A DNA stretch of 64,000 nt from Hephaestia mangrovi (GCF_019880555.1 NZ_JAINVU010000003.1:578424-642423); one strand, 5' to 3'; counted from the stretch's first letter, positions 27,782 through 40,281 are shown. The notes: generated by a model from the sequence alone, not told the origin. Translations and numbers: made by a program.

Positions 27782-30133
27782 TCAGCGCGCCGGTTGCGAC
27801 ATCGAGGGCGGCGCGGCGTCGGGCGCGGCACCCCAGCTCTTGTTAGGGCGCGGCCCCATCACGAAGACGAACTTGCCGCCGTCCTTGATGTCGTCATGGC
27901 TGAACCACGGCTTGGTCCAGGGTTTGCCGTCGAGCGTCGCCGACTGGATGTATTTGTTCTCGGTCGAGTTGTTGCGCGCGGCGATTTCGAGCGTCTTGCC
28001 GTTGCCGAGCTGGAGCTTGATGTCGTCGAAGATCGGGCTGCCGATGATGTAGTTCGGGCTCGACGGATCGACTGGATAGAAACCCATCGCCGAGAGCGCG
28101 TACCACGACGAGGTCGCGCCCTGATCGTCCATGCCGGGATAGGCGTAGCCCGAGGCATCGCTGCCATACATTTCGGCGAGGATCTGGCGGACGCGTTCCT
28201 GCGTCTTCCACGGCTGGCCGCCCCAATCATAATAATAAGCCGCTTGCTGATCGGGCTGATTGCCCTGGACATATTGGCCGATCAGGCCAGTGCAATCGCG
28301 GCAGATGCCCTTCGGGTCGTACGGCGTGGTGAAGAACTGATCGAGCTTGGCGTCGAACTTCGCGCGGCCGCCGAGCAGGTTGATGAGACCCTGCACATCG
28401 TGCGGCTCGAGCCATAGGGTCGACCAGCCCGAGGCTTCCTTCATCATGAAATTGTAATAGGGCTCGCCCGGATCGAACGGCGAAATCCACTTGCCGTCGG
28501 CCGTGCGGCCGCGAATGAAGCCGATCGATTTATCGAACACGTTCACATAATTGTGCGCGCGTTTCAGGAACATGGCGTAATCGTCCATCTTCCCGAGCCG
28601 CTTGGCATATTGCGCCATGGCATAATCATCCCACGCATATTCGAGCGTGGTCGCTGCGCCCGCCTTGCCGCCGGCATAAGGCGGGCTGGGATTGCCGGCG
28701 GGAATCTCGTCCGAAATCCAGCCCTGCTTCATATATTCGGCAAGGTAATGGCGCGGGCCGGCGGGATCGGTCGCGTTCTTGCGGAGATATTCGTAGACGC
28801 CCTTGTAATCGAACGGGATGCCGCGTTCCCACGCGCCGAGATACATGAACACCGCATTGTCGCCGTGGAACGAGGTGTTCATGAACCCCGTCTCACGCGC
28901 CATATCGTATTCGGTGGCCATCACGTCCTGCATCAGCTCTGGCTCCATCAGCTCGAGCAGGACGATCTGGTTGCGGCCAGTATCCCAGAACGGCACCGGG
29001 CTGTAGCGATCGTGGGTCGCGGTCTGGACCTGGCCGTTGCTGTCGGTGAATTTCTCCCCCTTCTTCGCCACCAGCCGCGGGCTGGAGAAGGACTGGAACA
29101 GCGTCGAATAGAAAATCCTGCGCTGCTTCTCGGTGCCGCCGGTCACCTGCACGCGGTTCAAAAGCTTGGCCCAATCGGCGCGCGCGGCGGCATGGACGCG
29201 ATCGAAATCCCAGCCGGGAAGCTCGTCTTTCAGCCGTTGCTCGGCCTGCGCATAGCTGGTGCCGTGCGCGATCTTCATCAGCACCTGCTCGCCAGCCTTG
29301 GTATGGAAGGTGACGTAGCTGCCAGCCCAGCTTCCGGACATCTCGCGCTGGCCGGGGACGACGTCCGAATTGCCGATGCCCCAGCCTTTGTCGTCGCCCG
29401 GCGCCTTGCGGAAGGTGCCGAGCTCGCTGAACGGCTTGGAGAAGATCGCGACGAAATAATTGCCGTCGATCGCCTCACGATCGGTCGAATGGCCGCGCAC
29501 CATGTTGTTGCCGACCACCTCGACCGAGCCGCCATGCTCGGGGAGGTTGATGAGGACGTTCGAGCGGTCGCTGGCCGGGAAGGTGAAACGCATCAGCCCG
29601 GTCCATTGCGCCGCGGTGAGCTCGACCTTGGTGTGGAAGGTGGCGAGATCGACCGAATAATAGCCGGGTGACGCGACTTCTTTCGACTTGTCGTAATAGG
29701 ATTCGCGATAGGCAGGCGCCGGCGACCAATCGCCGACGACGGGCGAGATGGTCGGCTCGGTGCGGCCGCCGTAGGACGAGCCGCCGCCCGCGGAAAAGCC
29801 GATCATCGTCGGGTTGGTGTAATAGTAAGGCACCGCGACACCGTTGGGATAGCTGAGCGCGATGTTGTTGTTGATCGGCGCGACCTCGACCGAGGAATGC
29901 GGCAGCCGCGCGGCGGGGGTCGTCTGGCCGTTATAGACCGGCTCGCCCGGCGGCGGCGCGTTGCCGATCAGCTTCTGATCGTCGAGCGGCGCGGTGCCCA
30001 TCCGCGGATCGGCGAGATCGACCGGGCTTGGCGACGCGGTTTGCGCCCAGGCCGCGCCGGCACCGATCAAAGCCAGCGCGGCGGTGGCGACCAGAGCCGC
30101 GGTCCGATGACGAATGATTGGCGCGCGACGCAT
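27782..30133 (-). CDS. GH92-family enzyme with Gln at the catalytic-acid position (second copy)
   Basis: This 783-residue protein starts at the ATG at 30133 after GGAGGGGG. Its signal peptide includes RHRTAALVATAALALIGAGAAWAQ. GH92 blocks are DPRMGTAPLDDQKL, FWDTGRNQIVLLEL, EYAWDDYAMAQYAKRLG, and TSSWYALSAMGFYPVDP. The acid motif reads GNQPDQQ, with Gln626 replacing Glu, as in the 15425 gene. The two proteins are otherwise clearly different, so this is not a recent duplication. A mannose-phosphate-capped glycan is a plausible substrate. It probably heads an operon with the GH2 gene downstream. Confidence 0.9.
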   Translation of the reverse strand: MRRAPIIRHRTAALVATAALALIGAGAAWAQTASPSPVDLADPRMGTAPLDDQKLIGNAPPPGEPVYNGQTTPAARLPHSSVEVAPINNNIALSYPNGVAVPYYYTNPTMIGFSAGGGSSYGGRTEPTISPVVGDWSPAPAYRESYYDKSKEVASPGYYSVDLATFHTKVELTAAQWTGLMRFTFPASDRSNVLINLPEHGGSVEVVGNNMVRGHSTDREAIDGNYFVAIFSKPFSELGTFRKAPGDDKGWGIGNSDVVPGQREMSGSWAGSYVTFHTKAGEQVLMKIAHGTSYAQAEQRLKDELPGWDFDRVHAAARADWAKLLNRVQVTGGTEKQRRIFYSTLFQSFSSPRLVAKKGEKFTDSNGQVQTATHDRYSPVPFWDTGRNQIVLLELMEPELMQDVMATEYDMARETGFMNTSFHGDNAVFMYLGAWERGIPFDYKGVYEYLRKNATDPAGPRHYLAEYMKQGWISDEIPAGNPSPPYAGGKAGAATTLEYAWDDYAMAQYAKRLGKMDDYAMFLKRAHNYVNVFDKSIGFIRGRTADGKWISPFDPGEPYYNFMMKEASGWSTLWLEPHDVQGLINLLGGRAKFDAKLDQFFTTPYDPKGICRDCTGLIGQYVQGNQPDQQAAYYYDWGGQPWKTQERVRQILAEMYGSDASGYAYPGMDDQGATSSWYALSAMGFYPVDPSSPNYIIGSPIFDDIKLQLGNGKTLEIAARNNSTENKYIQSATLDGKPWTKPWFSHDDIKDGGKFVFVMGPRPNKSWGAAPDAAPPSMSQPAR

Positions 30134-30237
30134 GATAACCCCCTCCGGTGATGAGGCTCGGGCCTCGGTTGGTTGCTGACGAACCGACGGCGCGCATCGC
30201 GGCCGATCCTCTCGGAAGAGGTGGTCGGATAAATAAA

Positions 30238-30253
30238 ACATTTTGTCAATTGA
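30238..30253. promoter_or_regulatory. Operator candidate upstream of the GH92-GH2 operon
   Basis: ACATTTTGTCAATTGA is a close copy of the palindrome at 22171. On the minus strand both share CAATTGACAAA, then TGTTTT and TAT at the same spacing. It lies about 105 bp upstream of the GH92 start. Confidence 0.55.
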
Positions 30254-30336
30254 AAGAGGGCGAGGCGCGCGGCTTCGCGATCGGCCGCCAGCGGATTTGG
30301 ATTGGGCCAGACTGAATCGGTTTGTCCCTCACCCCT

Positions 30337-30480
30337 GGGGTGTGTGGGGATTCAGTTCAGGGTGAGGCGAAAAGGGTGGATTTCGAGAACCGGCGCGCAG
30401 CGTACTTTCAGTACGTGAGCACCGGAAGCGCAGAAAGCCGCGCTTTGCAGCCCGCCATGGGCTGAATACCCGCACACCCT
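30337..30480. repeat. Small element with 19-bp terminal inverted repeats
   Basis: The ends 30337-30355 (GGGGTGTGTGGGGATTCAG) and 30462-30480 are imperfect inverted repeats (16 of 19 match). The interior has perfect small hairpins: CGTACT-TTC-AGTACG near 30400 and CAGCCC-N5-GGGCTG near 30449. It ends inside the stop codon of the PQQ dehydrogenase gene. It looks like a REP/MITE-type sphingomonad repeat. It has no coding capacity. Confidence 0.55.
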
Positions 30481-31810
30481 AGCGCGCGGCGCTGACTCGC
30501 CAGATGGTGTTGCCGACATCGTCGGCGACGAGCAGGCTGCCGTCGCCGCCGATCGCGACGCCGACCGGCCGGCCATAAGCCTTCTTGCCGTCGCTGCTGA
30601 GGAAGCCCGTCAACACGTCGGCCGGCTTGGCGCCCTTGATCGGGAAGCCGCGCGGGCCGAACGGCACGTAGACCACCTTGTAGCCCGACGGCGGCTTGCG
30701 GTTCCACGAACCATGCTCGCCGACGAAGGCGCCGTTGACGTAATCGGGGCCGAGTTGCGCGCCCTTGGCGAAAGCGAGCCCGAGCGCGGCGACATGCGAG
30801 CCCATCGCATAGGCCGGCCGTTTCGAATATTGCTGGAGCGCGGGGTTTTCGGGCTCGACGCGCTTGTCGGGATAACCACCCCAATAATACCAGGGCCAGC
30901 CGAAATTATCGCCGAGTTCGACATCGGTGAGGTAATCGGGCGCGAGGTCCGATCCCATCATGTCGCGTTCGTTGACCACTGCCCACAGCCGGCCCGATTG
31001 TGGCTCATAAGCCATGCCGTTGGGATTGCGCATTCCGGTCGCGTAGATCCGGCCGGCCTTGGTGTCGGGGAAGACCTGCAGGATATTGGCGCGATGATCC
31101 TCCGCCTCGATGCCGTTGTCGGCGATGTTGGTCGAGGAGCCGACCGCGACGAACAGCGACTTGCCGTCGGGGCCCGCCAGCACGTTGCGCGCCCAATGTT
31201 CGCCACCGCCGGGCAGATCGATGACCTTTTCGGGCTTGGCGTCGATATGCGTCTGACCGGGCGTGAAGGGCACGCGGACCAGCGCATCGGTATCGCCGAT
31301 GTAGAGATAGCCGCCTATCAGCGCCATGCCGAACGGCGAATTGAGCCCGGAGATAAGCACCGAGCGCTGATCGGCGACGCCATCGTGATTGCTGTCGCGC
31401 AAGAGGGTGATGCGGTTGGCGGACGGCACGCCGGCGCCGGCCTTGCTCATGATGCGCCGTTCGAACCAGCCGTAGAGGCCCCCGCCCTTCGACGGCGGCG
31501 CATTGGTCTCCGCGACCAGCACGTCGCCATTGGGCAGCACGGTGAGCCAGCGCGGATGATCGAGCCCCTTGGCGAAAGCATCGACGGCCAGCCCCTTGGC
31601 CGCGACCGGCCGCTTGCCTGCGGGCCATCCCTCGGCATCGGCGACCACGACGGTCGGGATCAGCTGATTGCGCGGCTTGGTGATGTCCGGGCGCGCGCCG
31701 ACCACCTGATCGAGCGGCAGCCGCGCCTTGTCCGGCCGCGAGAAATAGAAAATTCCCGCCGCGACGATGATGACGACGATCAGGGCGACGCGGACGATGT
31801 GCTTGAGCAT
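30479..31810 (-). CDS. PQQ-dependent sugar (sorbosone-type) dehydrogenase, membrane-anchored
   Basis: This 443-residue protein has one N-terminal membrane segment (IVRVALIVVIIVAAGIFYF) and a six-bladed beta-propeller of the soluble glucose/sorbosone dehydrogenase family. Visible blocks are GLDHPRWLTVLPNGDVLVAET, GMRNPNGMAYEPQSGRLWAVVNERD, and GEHGSWNRKPPSGYKV. It should oxidise an aldose or a sugar aldehyde in the periplasm using PQQ, passing electrons to the respiratory chain. The substrate is unknown. Whether it serves the adjacent glycan locus is open. The 3' end abuts a small repeat element. Confidence 0.82.
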   Translation of the reverse strand: MLKHIVRVALIVVIIVAAGIFYFSRPDKARLPLDQVVGARPDITKPRNQLIPTVVVADAEGWPAGKRPVAAKGLAVDAFAKGLDHPRWLTVLPNGDVLVAETNAPPSKGGGLYGWFERRIMSKAGAGVPSANRITLLRDSNHDGVADQRSVLISGLNSPFGMALIGGYLYIGDTDALVRVPFTPGQTHIDAKPEKVIDLPGGGEHWARNVLAGPDGKSLFVAVGSSTNIADNGIEAEDHRANILQVFPDTKAGRIYATGMRNPNGMAYEPQSGRLWAVVNERDMMGSDLAPDYLTDVELGDNFGWPWYYWGGYPDKRVEPENPALQQYSKRPAYAMGSHVAALGLAFAKGAQLGPDYVNGAFVGEHGSWNRKPPSGYKVVYVPFGPRGFPIKGAKPADVLTGFLSSDGKKAYGRPVGVAIGGDGSLLVADDVGNTIWRVSAAR

Positions 31811-31847
31811 GGCGCGATTCTAGGGGGACGGCGCCGCTCGACAAGTC

Positions 31848-31885
31848 AAAAAAGAAGCGCTGCCGGGCGCGACGCCCGGCAGCGC
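31848..31885 (-). terminator. Strong Rho-independent terminator of katG
   Basis: A perfect 13-bp stem (31857-31869 with 31873-31885, starting GCGCTGCCGGGCG) with a 3-nt loop is followed on the minus strand by TTCTTTTTT. It lies 22 bp past the katG stop. Confidence 0.9.
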
Positions 31886-31906
31886 AGAATGGCGACCCGA
31901 AACGAT

Positions 31907-34183
<2,277 letters not shown>

Positions 34184-34229
34184 TTAGTTCGCCGATACTG
34201 ATCGAGTGAGTGACTTTGGCGGCAAACCC

Positions 34230-35132
34230 CTATTCCGCCTCGCCGCTATCGTGCTGCGCCGGCGGATGCAGGCGGACGCGCGCGACGCGGCGGGGATCGG
34301 CCTCGACCACTTCGAGCTTCCAGCCCGAATCGTGATCGATACACTCGCCGACCTGCGGCACATGGCCGGCCAGCGTCGCGGCGAGCCCGCCGATCGTATC
34401 GATATCGTCCTCGGTTTCGGCGAGCCGCGGATCGATCGTCGCGCCGACGTCCTTCAGCTCGGCACGGGCATCGGCTTCCCAGCCACCGCCTTCGATCGGC
34501 ACGATCAGCGCGGTCGGCGCCTCGTCATGCTCGTCCTCGATATCGCCGACGATCTCCTCGATCAGATCCTCGATCGTGACCAGCCCCTCGGTGCCCGAAT
34601 ATTCGTCGAGGACCACCGCCAGATGGACACGCTTCTGGCGCATGTCGGCGAGCAGATCGAGCGCGCCGCGCGACATCGGCACGTAGAGCGGCTCGCGGAT
34701 CAGCCGGGCGATGGTCCGCGGCGGCGGCGCCCCGGTCGCCAGGATGTTGAACACGTCCTTGATGTGGATCATCCCGACGATCGCATCGAGATTGTCGCGA
34801 TAGACCGGCAGGCGGCTGTGCCCCGCCTCGGCGAAGGCTTTGACCAGATCGGCGAAGGAGATGCCTTCCTCGACCGCGATGACATCGGCGCGCGGCACGC
34901 CGACGTCGCCGGCATCGCGTTCGCCGAAATGGAGCAGGTTGCGCACCATCTGGCGCTCGAGCGGCGACAGATCGCCCTTCGAATCGGGCGCCGGATCGCC
35001 CTCATGCTCGTCGATGACCTCTTCGAGCCGGGCGCGCAGCGTTTCGTCACCCTCCTCGCCGAACAGCAGGGCGCGAAGCCCCCGCCAGATCCCGCCGTTG
35101 CCAGCGGGGGTGGTACTCGAATCGTCGGGCAT
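34230..35132 (-). CDS. corC: CorC/HlyC-type CBS-domain protein
   Basis: This 300-residue cytoplasmic protein has a CBS pair in the middle (VGVPRADVIAVEEGISFADLVKAFAEAGHSRLPVYRD... and VYLAV-like VHLAVVLDEYSGTEGLVTIEDLIEEIVG) and a C-terminal transporter-associated domain (DDIDTIGGLAATLAGHVPQVGE). It lacks the DUF21 membrane domain, matching the short CorC/YbeX form. It is linked to divalent-cation homeostasis and ribosome quality. It is the last gene of the phoH-ybeY-corC cluster. Confidence 0.9.
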   Translation of the reverse strand: MPDDSSTTPAGNGGIWRGLRALLFGEEGDETLRARLEEVIDEHEGDPAPDSKGDLSPLERQMVRNLLHFGERDAGDVGVPRADVIAVEEGISFADLVKAFAEAGHSRLPVYRDNLDAIVGMIHIKDVFNILATGAPPPRTIARLIREPLYVPMSRGALDLLADMRQKRVHLAVVLDEYSGTEGLVTIEDLIEEIVGDIEDEHDEAPTALIVPIEGGGWEADARAELKDVGATIDPRLAETEDDIDTIGGLAATLAGHVPQVGECIDHDSGWKLEVVEADPRRVARVRLHPPAQHDSGEAE

Positions 35133-35192
35133 CTCGGTGCGGTTGTTCCCTGTTGTGCAAGAGCGCCATATAGGGGCGGTCCCCCGTCCTGC

Positions 35193-35701
35193 TCAATCCT
35201 CCCGGACGAGATACGGATCGGGCAGGCCGAGATCGGCCATCGCGTCACGCTCGATCGCTTCCATATGATCGGCCTCGACATCGTCGACATGGTCGTATCC
35301 CAGCAGATGAAGCGTGCCGTGGACGATCAGGTGCGCGGCATGATCCTCGACCGAAATGCCCTTTTCCGCGGCCTCGCGAACGCAGACGCCATGGGCCAGC
35401 ACGATATCGCCGAGCAGCACCTCGCCATCGTCCGAATTCTCGCTCACCGTCTCGAGCAGATCGGGCTGGACCATCGGGAACGAAAGCACGTTGGTCGGCT
35501 TATCCTTGTCGCGATAGTCGCGATTGAGAACCCGCACCTCGTCGTCGCTGGTCAGGCGCAGCGAAATCTCGATCGCTGCGGCCGCATCGGCCAGCGGTCC
35601 ATGCGGGGTGCGCGCGAGCGCGGCAAGCGCGGCGCTGCGGGCGAGCGCCGACCAGTCGGTCGCCGCCGGCCACGGGTCTTCGCGAGTCAGTTCGATGGCG
35701 A

Positions 35702-35705
<4 letters not shown>
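35193..35705 (-). CDS. ybeY: Endoribonuclease YbeY, rRNA maturation factor
   Basis: This 170-residue metalloprotein contains the zinc-binding signature HGTLHLLGYDH with three histidines, preceded by DYRDKDKPTNVLSFP. YbeY matures 16S rRNA 3' ends and supports 70S quality control. Its ATG overlaps the phoH stop (ATGA at 35702-35705), so it is translationally coupled to phoH. Confidence 0.95.
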
Positions 35706-36699
<994 letters not shown>

Positions 36700-36703
<4 letters not shown>

Positions 36704-36828
36704 GCAATCCTTTCGAAGGGCGCGAAGTTGACCAGATTGACGGTATCGAAGGGGTCGATGTCGGTCGTCGAACGGCAGCGGCGGAAGGACGTTCCGCAAA
36801 AGGCGGCGAAAGGAGCGACGAGACCCAT
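36700..36828 (-). CDS. Possible 42-residue protein coupled to phoH
   Basis: A short minus-strand frame (MGLVAPFAAFCGT... ending NFAPFERIA) stops in a TGA that overlaps the phoH ATG as ATGA. The overlap suggests translational coupling, but the ribosome-binding site is weak and no family is recognised. Confidence 0.3.
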
Positions 36829-37149
36829 CCGCCGGCGATTGTGGCAGACGAAGCGCGTGTAGGACAGCGCTTTTCGCGTGGGGTTGGAAAGCTCATCGCA
36901 AATCGTTGCCGAGATGCCGCACCTAGAGTTTGATCCACTGCGTGGAAGCGGTACCAGCCCGGTTTCAATCCAACTCCAACGGGAACCGGAAGGCATCGGC
37001 GCGCGTATCGGCGTGCCGGCCGCGGCAGCGAACAAGCTTGCTGGTTGCTGACGATCGGATTCCCGGGCCGTTCAGGCGGTCCGGGGCAGGTATCGATGCC
37101 ATGCCGCCGGGGCGCGATTCGCCCGCGACGGCGGAGAAGGAGACGAAAC
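36829..37149. other. Intergenic region upstream of phoH and the RcnB-like gene
   Basis: Divergent promoters for the phoH cluster (minus) and the RcnB-like gene (plus) must lie here. I see no convincing gene, palindrome or RNA in it. Confidence 0.4.
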
Positions 37150-37590
37150 ATGCGTATGCGTATGATGGTGTTGGCAGCGGTTGCCGGTGCGATCGCGTTA
37201 CCCGGCGTGGCGAGTGCGCAAAGTGCGCGCGAGGTGCGCCACGACCAGCGCGAGGTGCGCAAGGACATCCGCCGCGGCGATTATCGCGAAGCCCGCGAGG
37301 ATCGCCGGGAGCTGCGCGAGGACTGGCGCGATTATCGCCGCGCCCACCGCCAGGTTTACCACCGCCCCGCCTATCGCGGCCCGCGCGGCTATGTCTATCG
37401 ACCCGTGGCGGTCGGCCATCGCTTCGCGCCGGCTTATTACGGCCGCCGCTTCTGGGTCGACAATTATGCGACTTATCGTCTGCCGCGCCCCGGCGCCCAT
37501 CAGCGCTGGATCCGCTACGGCAACGACGTCGTGCTGGTGAACATGCGCACCGGGCGCGTGGTCACCGTCTATAACGGCTTCTTCTGGTAA
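37150..37590 (+). CDS. RcnB-like periplasmic protein
   Basis: This 146-residue protein starts at 37150 after GGAGAAGGAG and has a signal peptide (RMRMMVLAAVAGAIALPGVASAQ). The mature part is very basic and rich in Arg, His and Tyr (REVRHDQREVRKDIRRGDYREAREDRRELRED). It ends with an RcnB-like domain (WIRYGNDVVLVNMRTGRVVTVYNGFFW). RcnB of E. coli influences periplasmic nickel/cobalt, but the many sphingomonad paralogues have no assigned role. Confidence 0.8.
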   Translation: MRMRMMVLAAVAGAIALPGVASAQSAREVRHDQREVRKDIRRGDYREAREDRRELREDWRDYRRAHRQVYHRPAYRGPRGYVYRPVAVGHRFAPAYYGRRFWVDNYATYRLPRPGAHQRWIRYGNDVVLVNMRTGRVVTVYNGFFW

Positions 37591-37596
37591 GGGGCC

Positions 37597-37630
37597 GCCG
37601 CCGATCCGGGTCGCCGCCCGGATCGGCGGC
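37597..37630 (+). terminator. Long GC hairpin after the RcnB-like gene
   Basis: A perfect 14-bp stem (starting GCCGCCGATCCGGG) with a 6-nt loop lies just past the stop codon. The following sequence AGATTTGAT has only a short T-run, so termination may be partial. Confidence 0.65.
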
Positions 37631-37707
37631 AGATTTGATCGCCGTCGTGGTGCTCCCTCGCCGCCTGTCCTAAGGGAAGGATAACGGCCGGCGATTTGGG
37701 GCGCGCG

Positions 37708-38919
37708 ATGGGACCGAGTGGCTTGATGGTAGGCATAGCGGCGGCGACCTTGCTGGTCACGCTGCGGCCCCGGCTGCTGCGATCGCCACGGTGGCGGGCG
37801 ACGGTTACCCCGCTTGCGTCGATCATCGGCTCGGGATTTCTCGTCGCCGCACCGATCCTGGGCCACGCCGCCGGCGGACTGGCGGTAATCGCAATGGCGG
37901 CCCTGTGCGCCGCGGGCTGGCTGTTCGGCTCGGCGATCCGCACCAACATCCGCCTCGCCGAGCCGCTGCTCGCGGCACAGCCGCCGCGCTGGCTGGCGCA
38001 GATCGACCGGCTATCCGATCTCGCGCTGCTGCTCTCCTATTTCGTCTCGGTGAGCTATTATCTCAACCTGCTCGCCGATTTCGCGCTGCGCACCGGCCAT
38101 GTCGGCCTGCCCGATGCCAGCCGGTGGCTGGCGACCGCGATCATCGCCGGGATCGGGCTGACCGGCTTCACCCGCGGCCTGCACTGGCTGGAGGATCTCG
38201 AGCTGCCCGCGGTCGGCATCAAGCTCGCGCTGATCGCCGGGCTGACCGGCGCGCTGATCCTGGCCGACGGCACCGCGCTGGCCGGCGGCACGCTGCCCCT
38301 GGTCAGCGGCGCGGCGCTGCGCGAATTCGGCAATTGGCGGGTGCTGTTTGGCCTGATCGTGCTGGTGCAGGGCTTCGAAACCTCGCGCTACCTCGGCGAC
38401 GATTACGATGCGGCGTTGCGCATCAAGACGATGCGCATGGCGCAGATCCTCTCCACCCTGATCTATCTCGCCTTTGTCGGGCTGGCGACGCCATATCTCG
38501 GGGCCACCGAGCTGCGCCCCGAAAGCGCGACCGAAGTGATCGACCTGCTGGCGCCGCTCGGCTGGGCCGTGGCGCCGCTGATCATCGTCGCCGCGCTCGC
38601 TTCGCAATTTTCCGCCGGCGTCGCGGACATGAGCGGGGCCGGCGGGCTGACATCGGAAAGCACCGGCCGCCGCATCGCCCCGCGCATCGGCTATCTGATC
38701 ACTGCGCTGGTGGCGATCACGATCACCTGGACGGCCGACATCTTCGAGATCATCGTCCTCGCTTCCAAGGCGTTCGTGATCTATTATGGCCTGCAGTCGC
38801 TGACCGCCGCGCGGCTGAGCTGGCAGCATGGGTGGCGGTGGCGCGCGGTGATCTACAGCGGCGGCGTGGCACTGGCGATCGCCGCTGTGGTGCTGGGCGT
38901 TTCGGCGGGCGCCGGATAG
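37708..38919 (+). CDS. Polytopic membrane protein, APC-transporter-like
   Basis: The protein has about 403 residues with around ten or eleven hydrophobic segments (for example LASIIGSGFLVAAPILGHAAGGLAVIAM, LALLLSYFVSVSYYLNLLADFAL and IIVAALASQFSAGVADMSG). The overall pattern resembles APC-superfamily permeases, but I cannot name a substrate. The ATG at 37708 is used. A TTG at 37696 and an ATG at 37726 are alternatives. It sits alone between the RcnB-like gene and miaB. Confidence 0.7.
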   Translation: MGPSGLMVGIAAATLLVTLRPRLLRSPRWRATVTPLASIIGSGFLVAAPILGHAAGGLAVIAMAALCAAGWLFGSAIRTNIRLAEPLLAAQPPRWLAQIDRLSDLALLLSYFVSVSYYLNLLADFALRTGHVGLPDASRWLATAIIAGIGLTGFTRGLHWLEDLELPAVGIKLALIAGLTGALILADGTALAGGTLPLVSGAALREFGNWRVLFGLIVLVQGFETSRYLGDDYDAALRIKTMRMAQILSTLIYLAFVGLATPYLGATELRPESATEVIDLLAPLGWAVAPLIIVAALASQFSAGVADMSGAGGLTSESTGRRIAPRIGYLITALVAITITWTADIFEIIVLASKAFVIYYGLQSLTAARLSWQHGWRWRAVIYSGGVALAIAAVVLGVSAGAG

Positions 38920-38970
38920 GGCGAATCGCCATTCAGTTCTGGCTGATCGACTTGGGGCGGGACCGGAACG

Positions 38971-40281
38971 CTAGGCCGCGGTGCGCAGCCGGGCGACGCC
39001 GCCGAGCGAATTGGGGCCGGCCTGGACGATTTCTACCGCGATCAGATCGCCGATCGCGGCATCGCTATCGAGATGGACCGATTGCAGCCAGGGCGACTTG
39101 CCGAGCATCTGGCCGGGATGGCGGCCGGCGCGCTCGATCAGCACCGCGCAGGTCTTGCCGACGCTGGCCGCGTTGAACGCCGCCTGATCGCGATTGAGCG
39201 CGGCCTGCAGGCGCTGGAGGCGCTCGTCCATGACATGCGGCTCGATCTGGCCGGGCATCGTCGCGGCGGGCGTGCCGGGGCGCGGGCTGTATTTGAAACT
39301 GAACGCCTGGGCGTAGCCGACCTCGTCGACGAGGCTGAGCGTCTCTTCGAACTCGGTATCGGTTTCGCCCGGAAATCCGACGATGAAATCGCCCGATAGC
39401 GCGATATCGGGCCGCGCGGCGCGGACGCGATCGAGGATGCGCAGATACGACGAGCGGCTATGGCTGCGGTTCATCGCCTTGAGCACGCGATCATTGCCCG
39501 ATTGCACCGGCAGGTGGAGGAACGGCATCAGCGATTCGACATCCGCGTGCGCGTCGATCAGGCCTTGCGTCATGTCGTTGGGATGGCTGGTCGTGTAGCG
39601 GATCCGCGCGAGGCCGGGGATGCGATCGAGCGCGCGGATCAGGTGATCGAGCCCGCCGTCTTCATCCGCCCAGGCGTTGACGTTCTGGCCGAGCAGCGTG
39701 ATCTCGCGCGCGCCGGCATCGACCAGCGCCTTCGCCTCGTCGACGATCGCGGCAAACGGCCGGCTGACCTCGGCACCACGGGTATAGGGCACGACACAAT
39801 AGGTACAGAACTTGTCGCAGCCCTCCTGCACGGTGAGGAATGCCGACGGGCCGACCTTGCGGCGCGCGGGTAGCACGCCGAATTTCGAAGCGACCGGCAT
39901 ATCGGTATCGAGCGCGGGCTTGCCTGCGGCGGCATCGGCAACGAGCTGCGGCAGGTTGTGATAGGCCTGCGGGCCGACGACGACATCGACCTTGGCGCGG
40001 CGCACGATCTCCTCGCCCTCGGCCTGGGCGACGCAGCCGGCGATCGCGATCATCGGCTGGCTGCCGTCCTCCCGCTTGCGCAGCCGGCCGATATCCGAAT
40101 AGACCTTCTCGGTCGCCTTTTCGCGGATATGGCAGGTGTTGAGCACGACGAGATCGGCCTCCGCCGCGTCGGCGGGCGCGAGGCCCTGCTCGGCCATCAG
40201 TTCGGCCATGCGCTCACCATCATAGACGTTCATCTGGCAGCCGAACGACTTGACGGCGAAGGTCTTGGGCGCGGATTTCAT
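38971..40281 (-). CDS. miaB: tRNA-2-methylthio-N6-isopentenyladenosine synthase
   Basis: This 436-residue radical-SAM methylthiotransferase adds the 2-methylthio group to i6A37 of tRNAs. The N-terminal domain holds three cluster cysteines (FGCQMN, NTCHIRE, AGCVAQ). The radical-SAM motif is CDKFCTYC with CxxxCxxC spacing. A TRAM domain ends the protein. In many bacteria miaB precedes phoH; here two plus-strand genes intervene. Confidence 0.96.
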   Translation of the reverse strand: MKSAPKTFAVKSFGCQMNVYDGERMAELMAEQGLAPADAAEADLVVLNTCHIREKATEKVYSDIGRLRKREDGSQPMIAIAGCVAQAEGEEIVRRAKVDVVVGPQAYHNLPQLVADAAAGKPALDTDMPVASKFGVLPARRKVGPSAFLTVQEGCDKFCTYCVVPYTRGAEVSRPFAAIVDEAKALVDAGAREITLLGQNVNAWADEDGGLDHLIRALDRIPGLARIRYTTSHPNDMTQGLIDAHADVESLMPFLHLPVQSGNDRVLKAMNRSHSRSSYLRILDRVRAARPDIALSGDFIVGFPGETDTEFEETLSLVDEVGYAQAFSFKYSPRPGTPAATMPGQIEPHVMDERLQRLQAALNRDQAAFNAASVGKTCAVLIERAGRHPGQMLGKSPWLQSVHLDSDAAIGDLIAVEIVQAGPNSLGGVARLRTAA

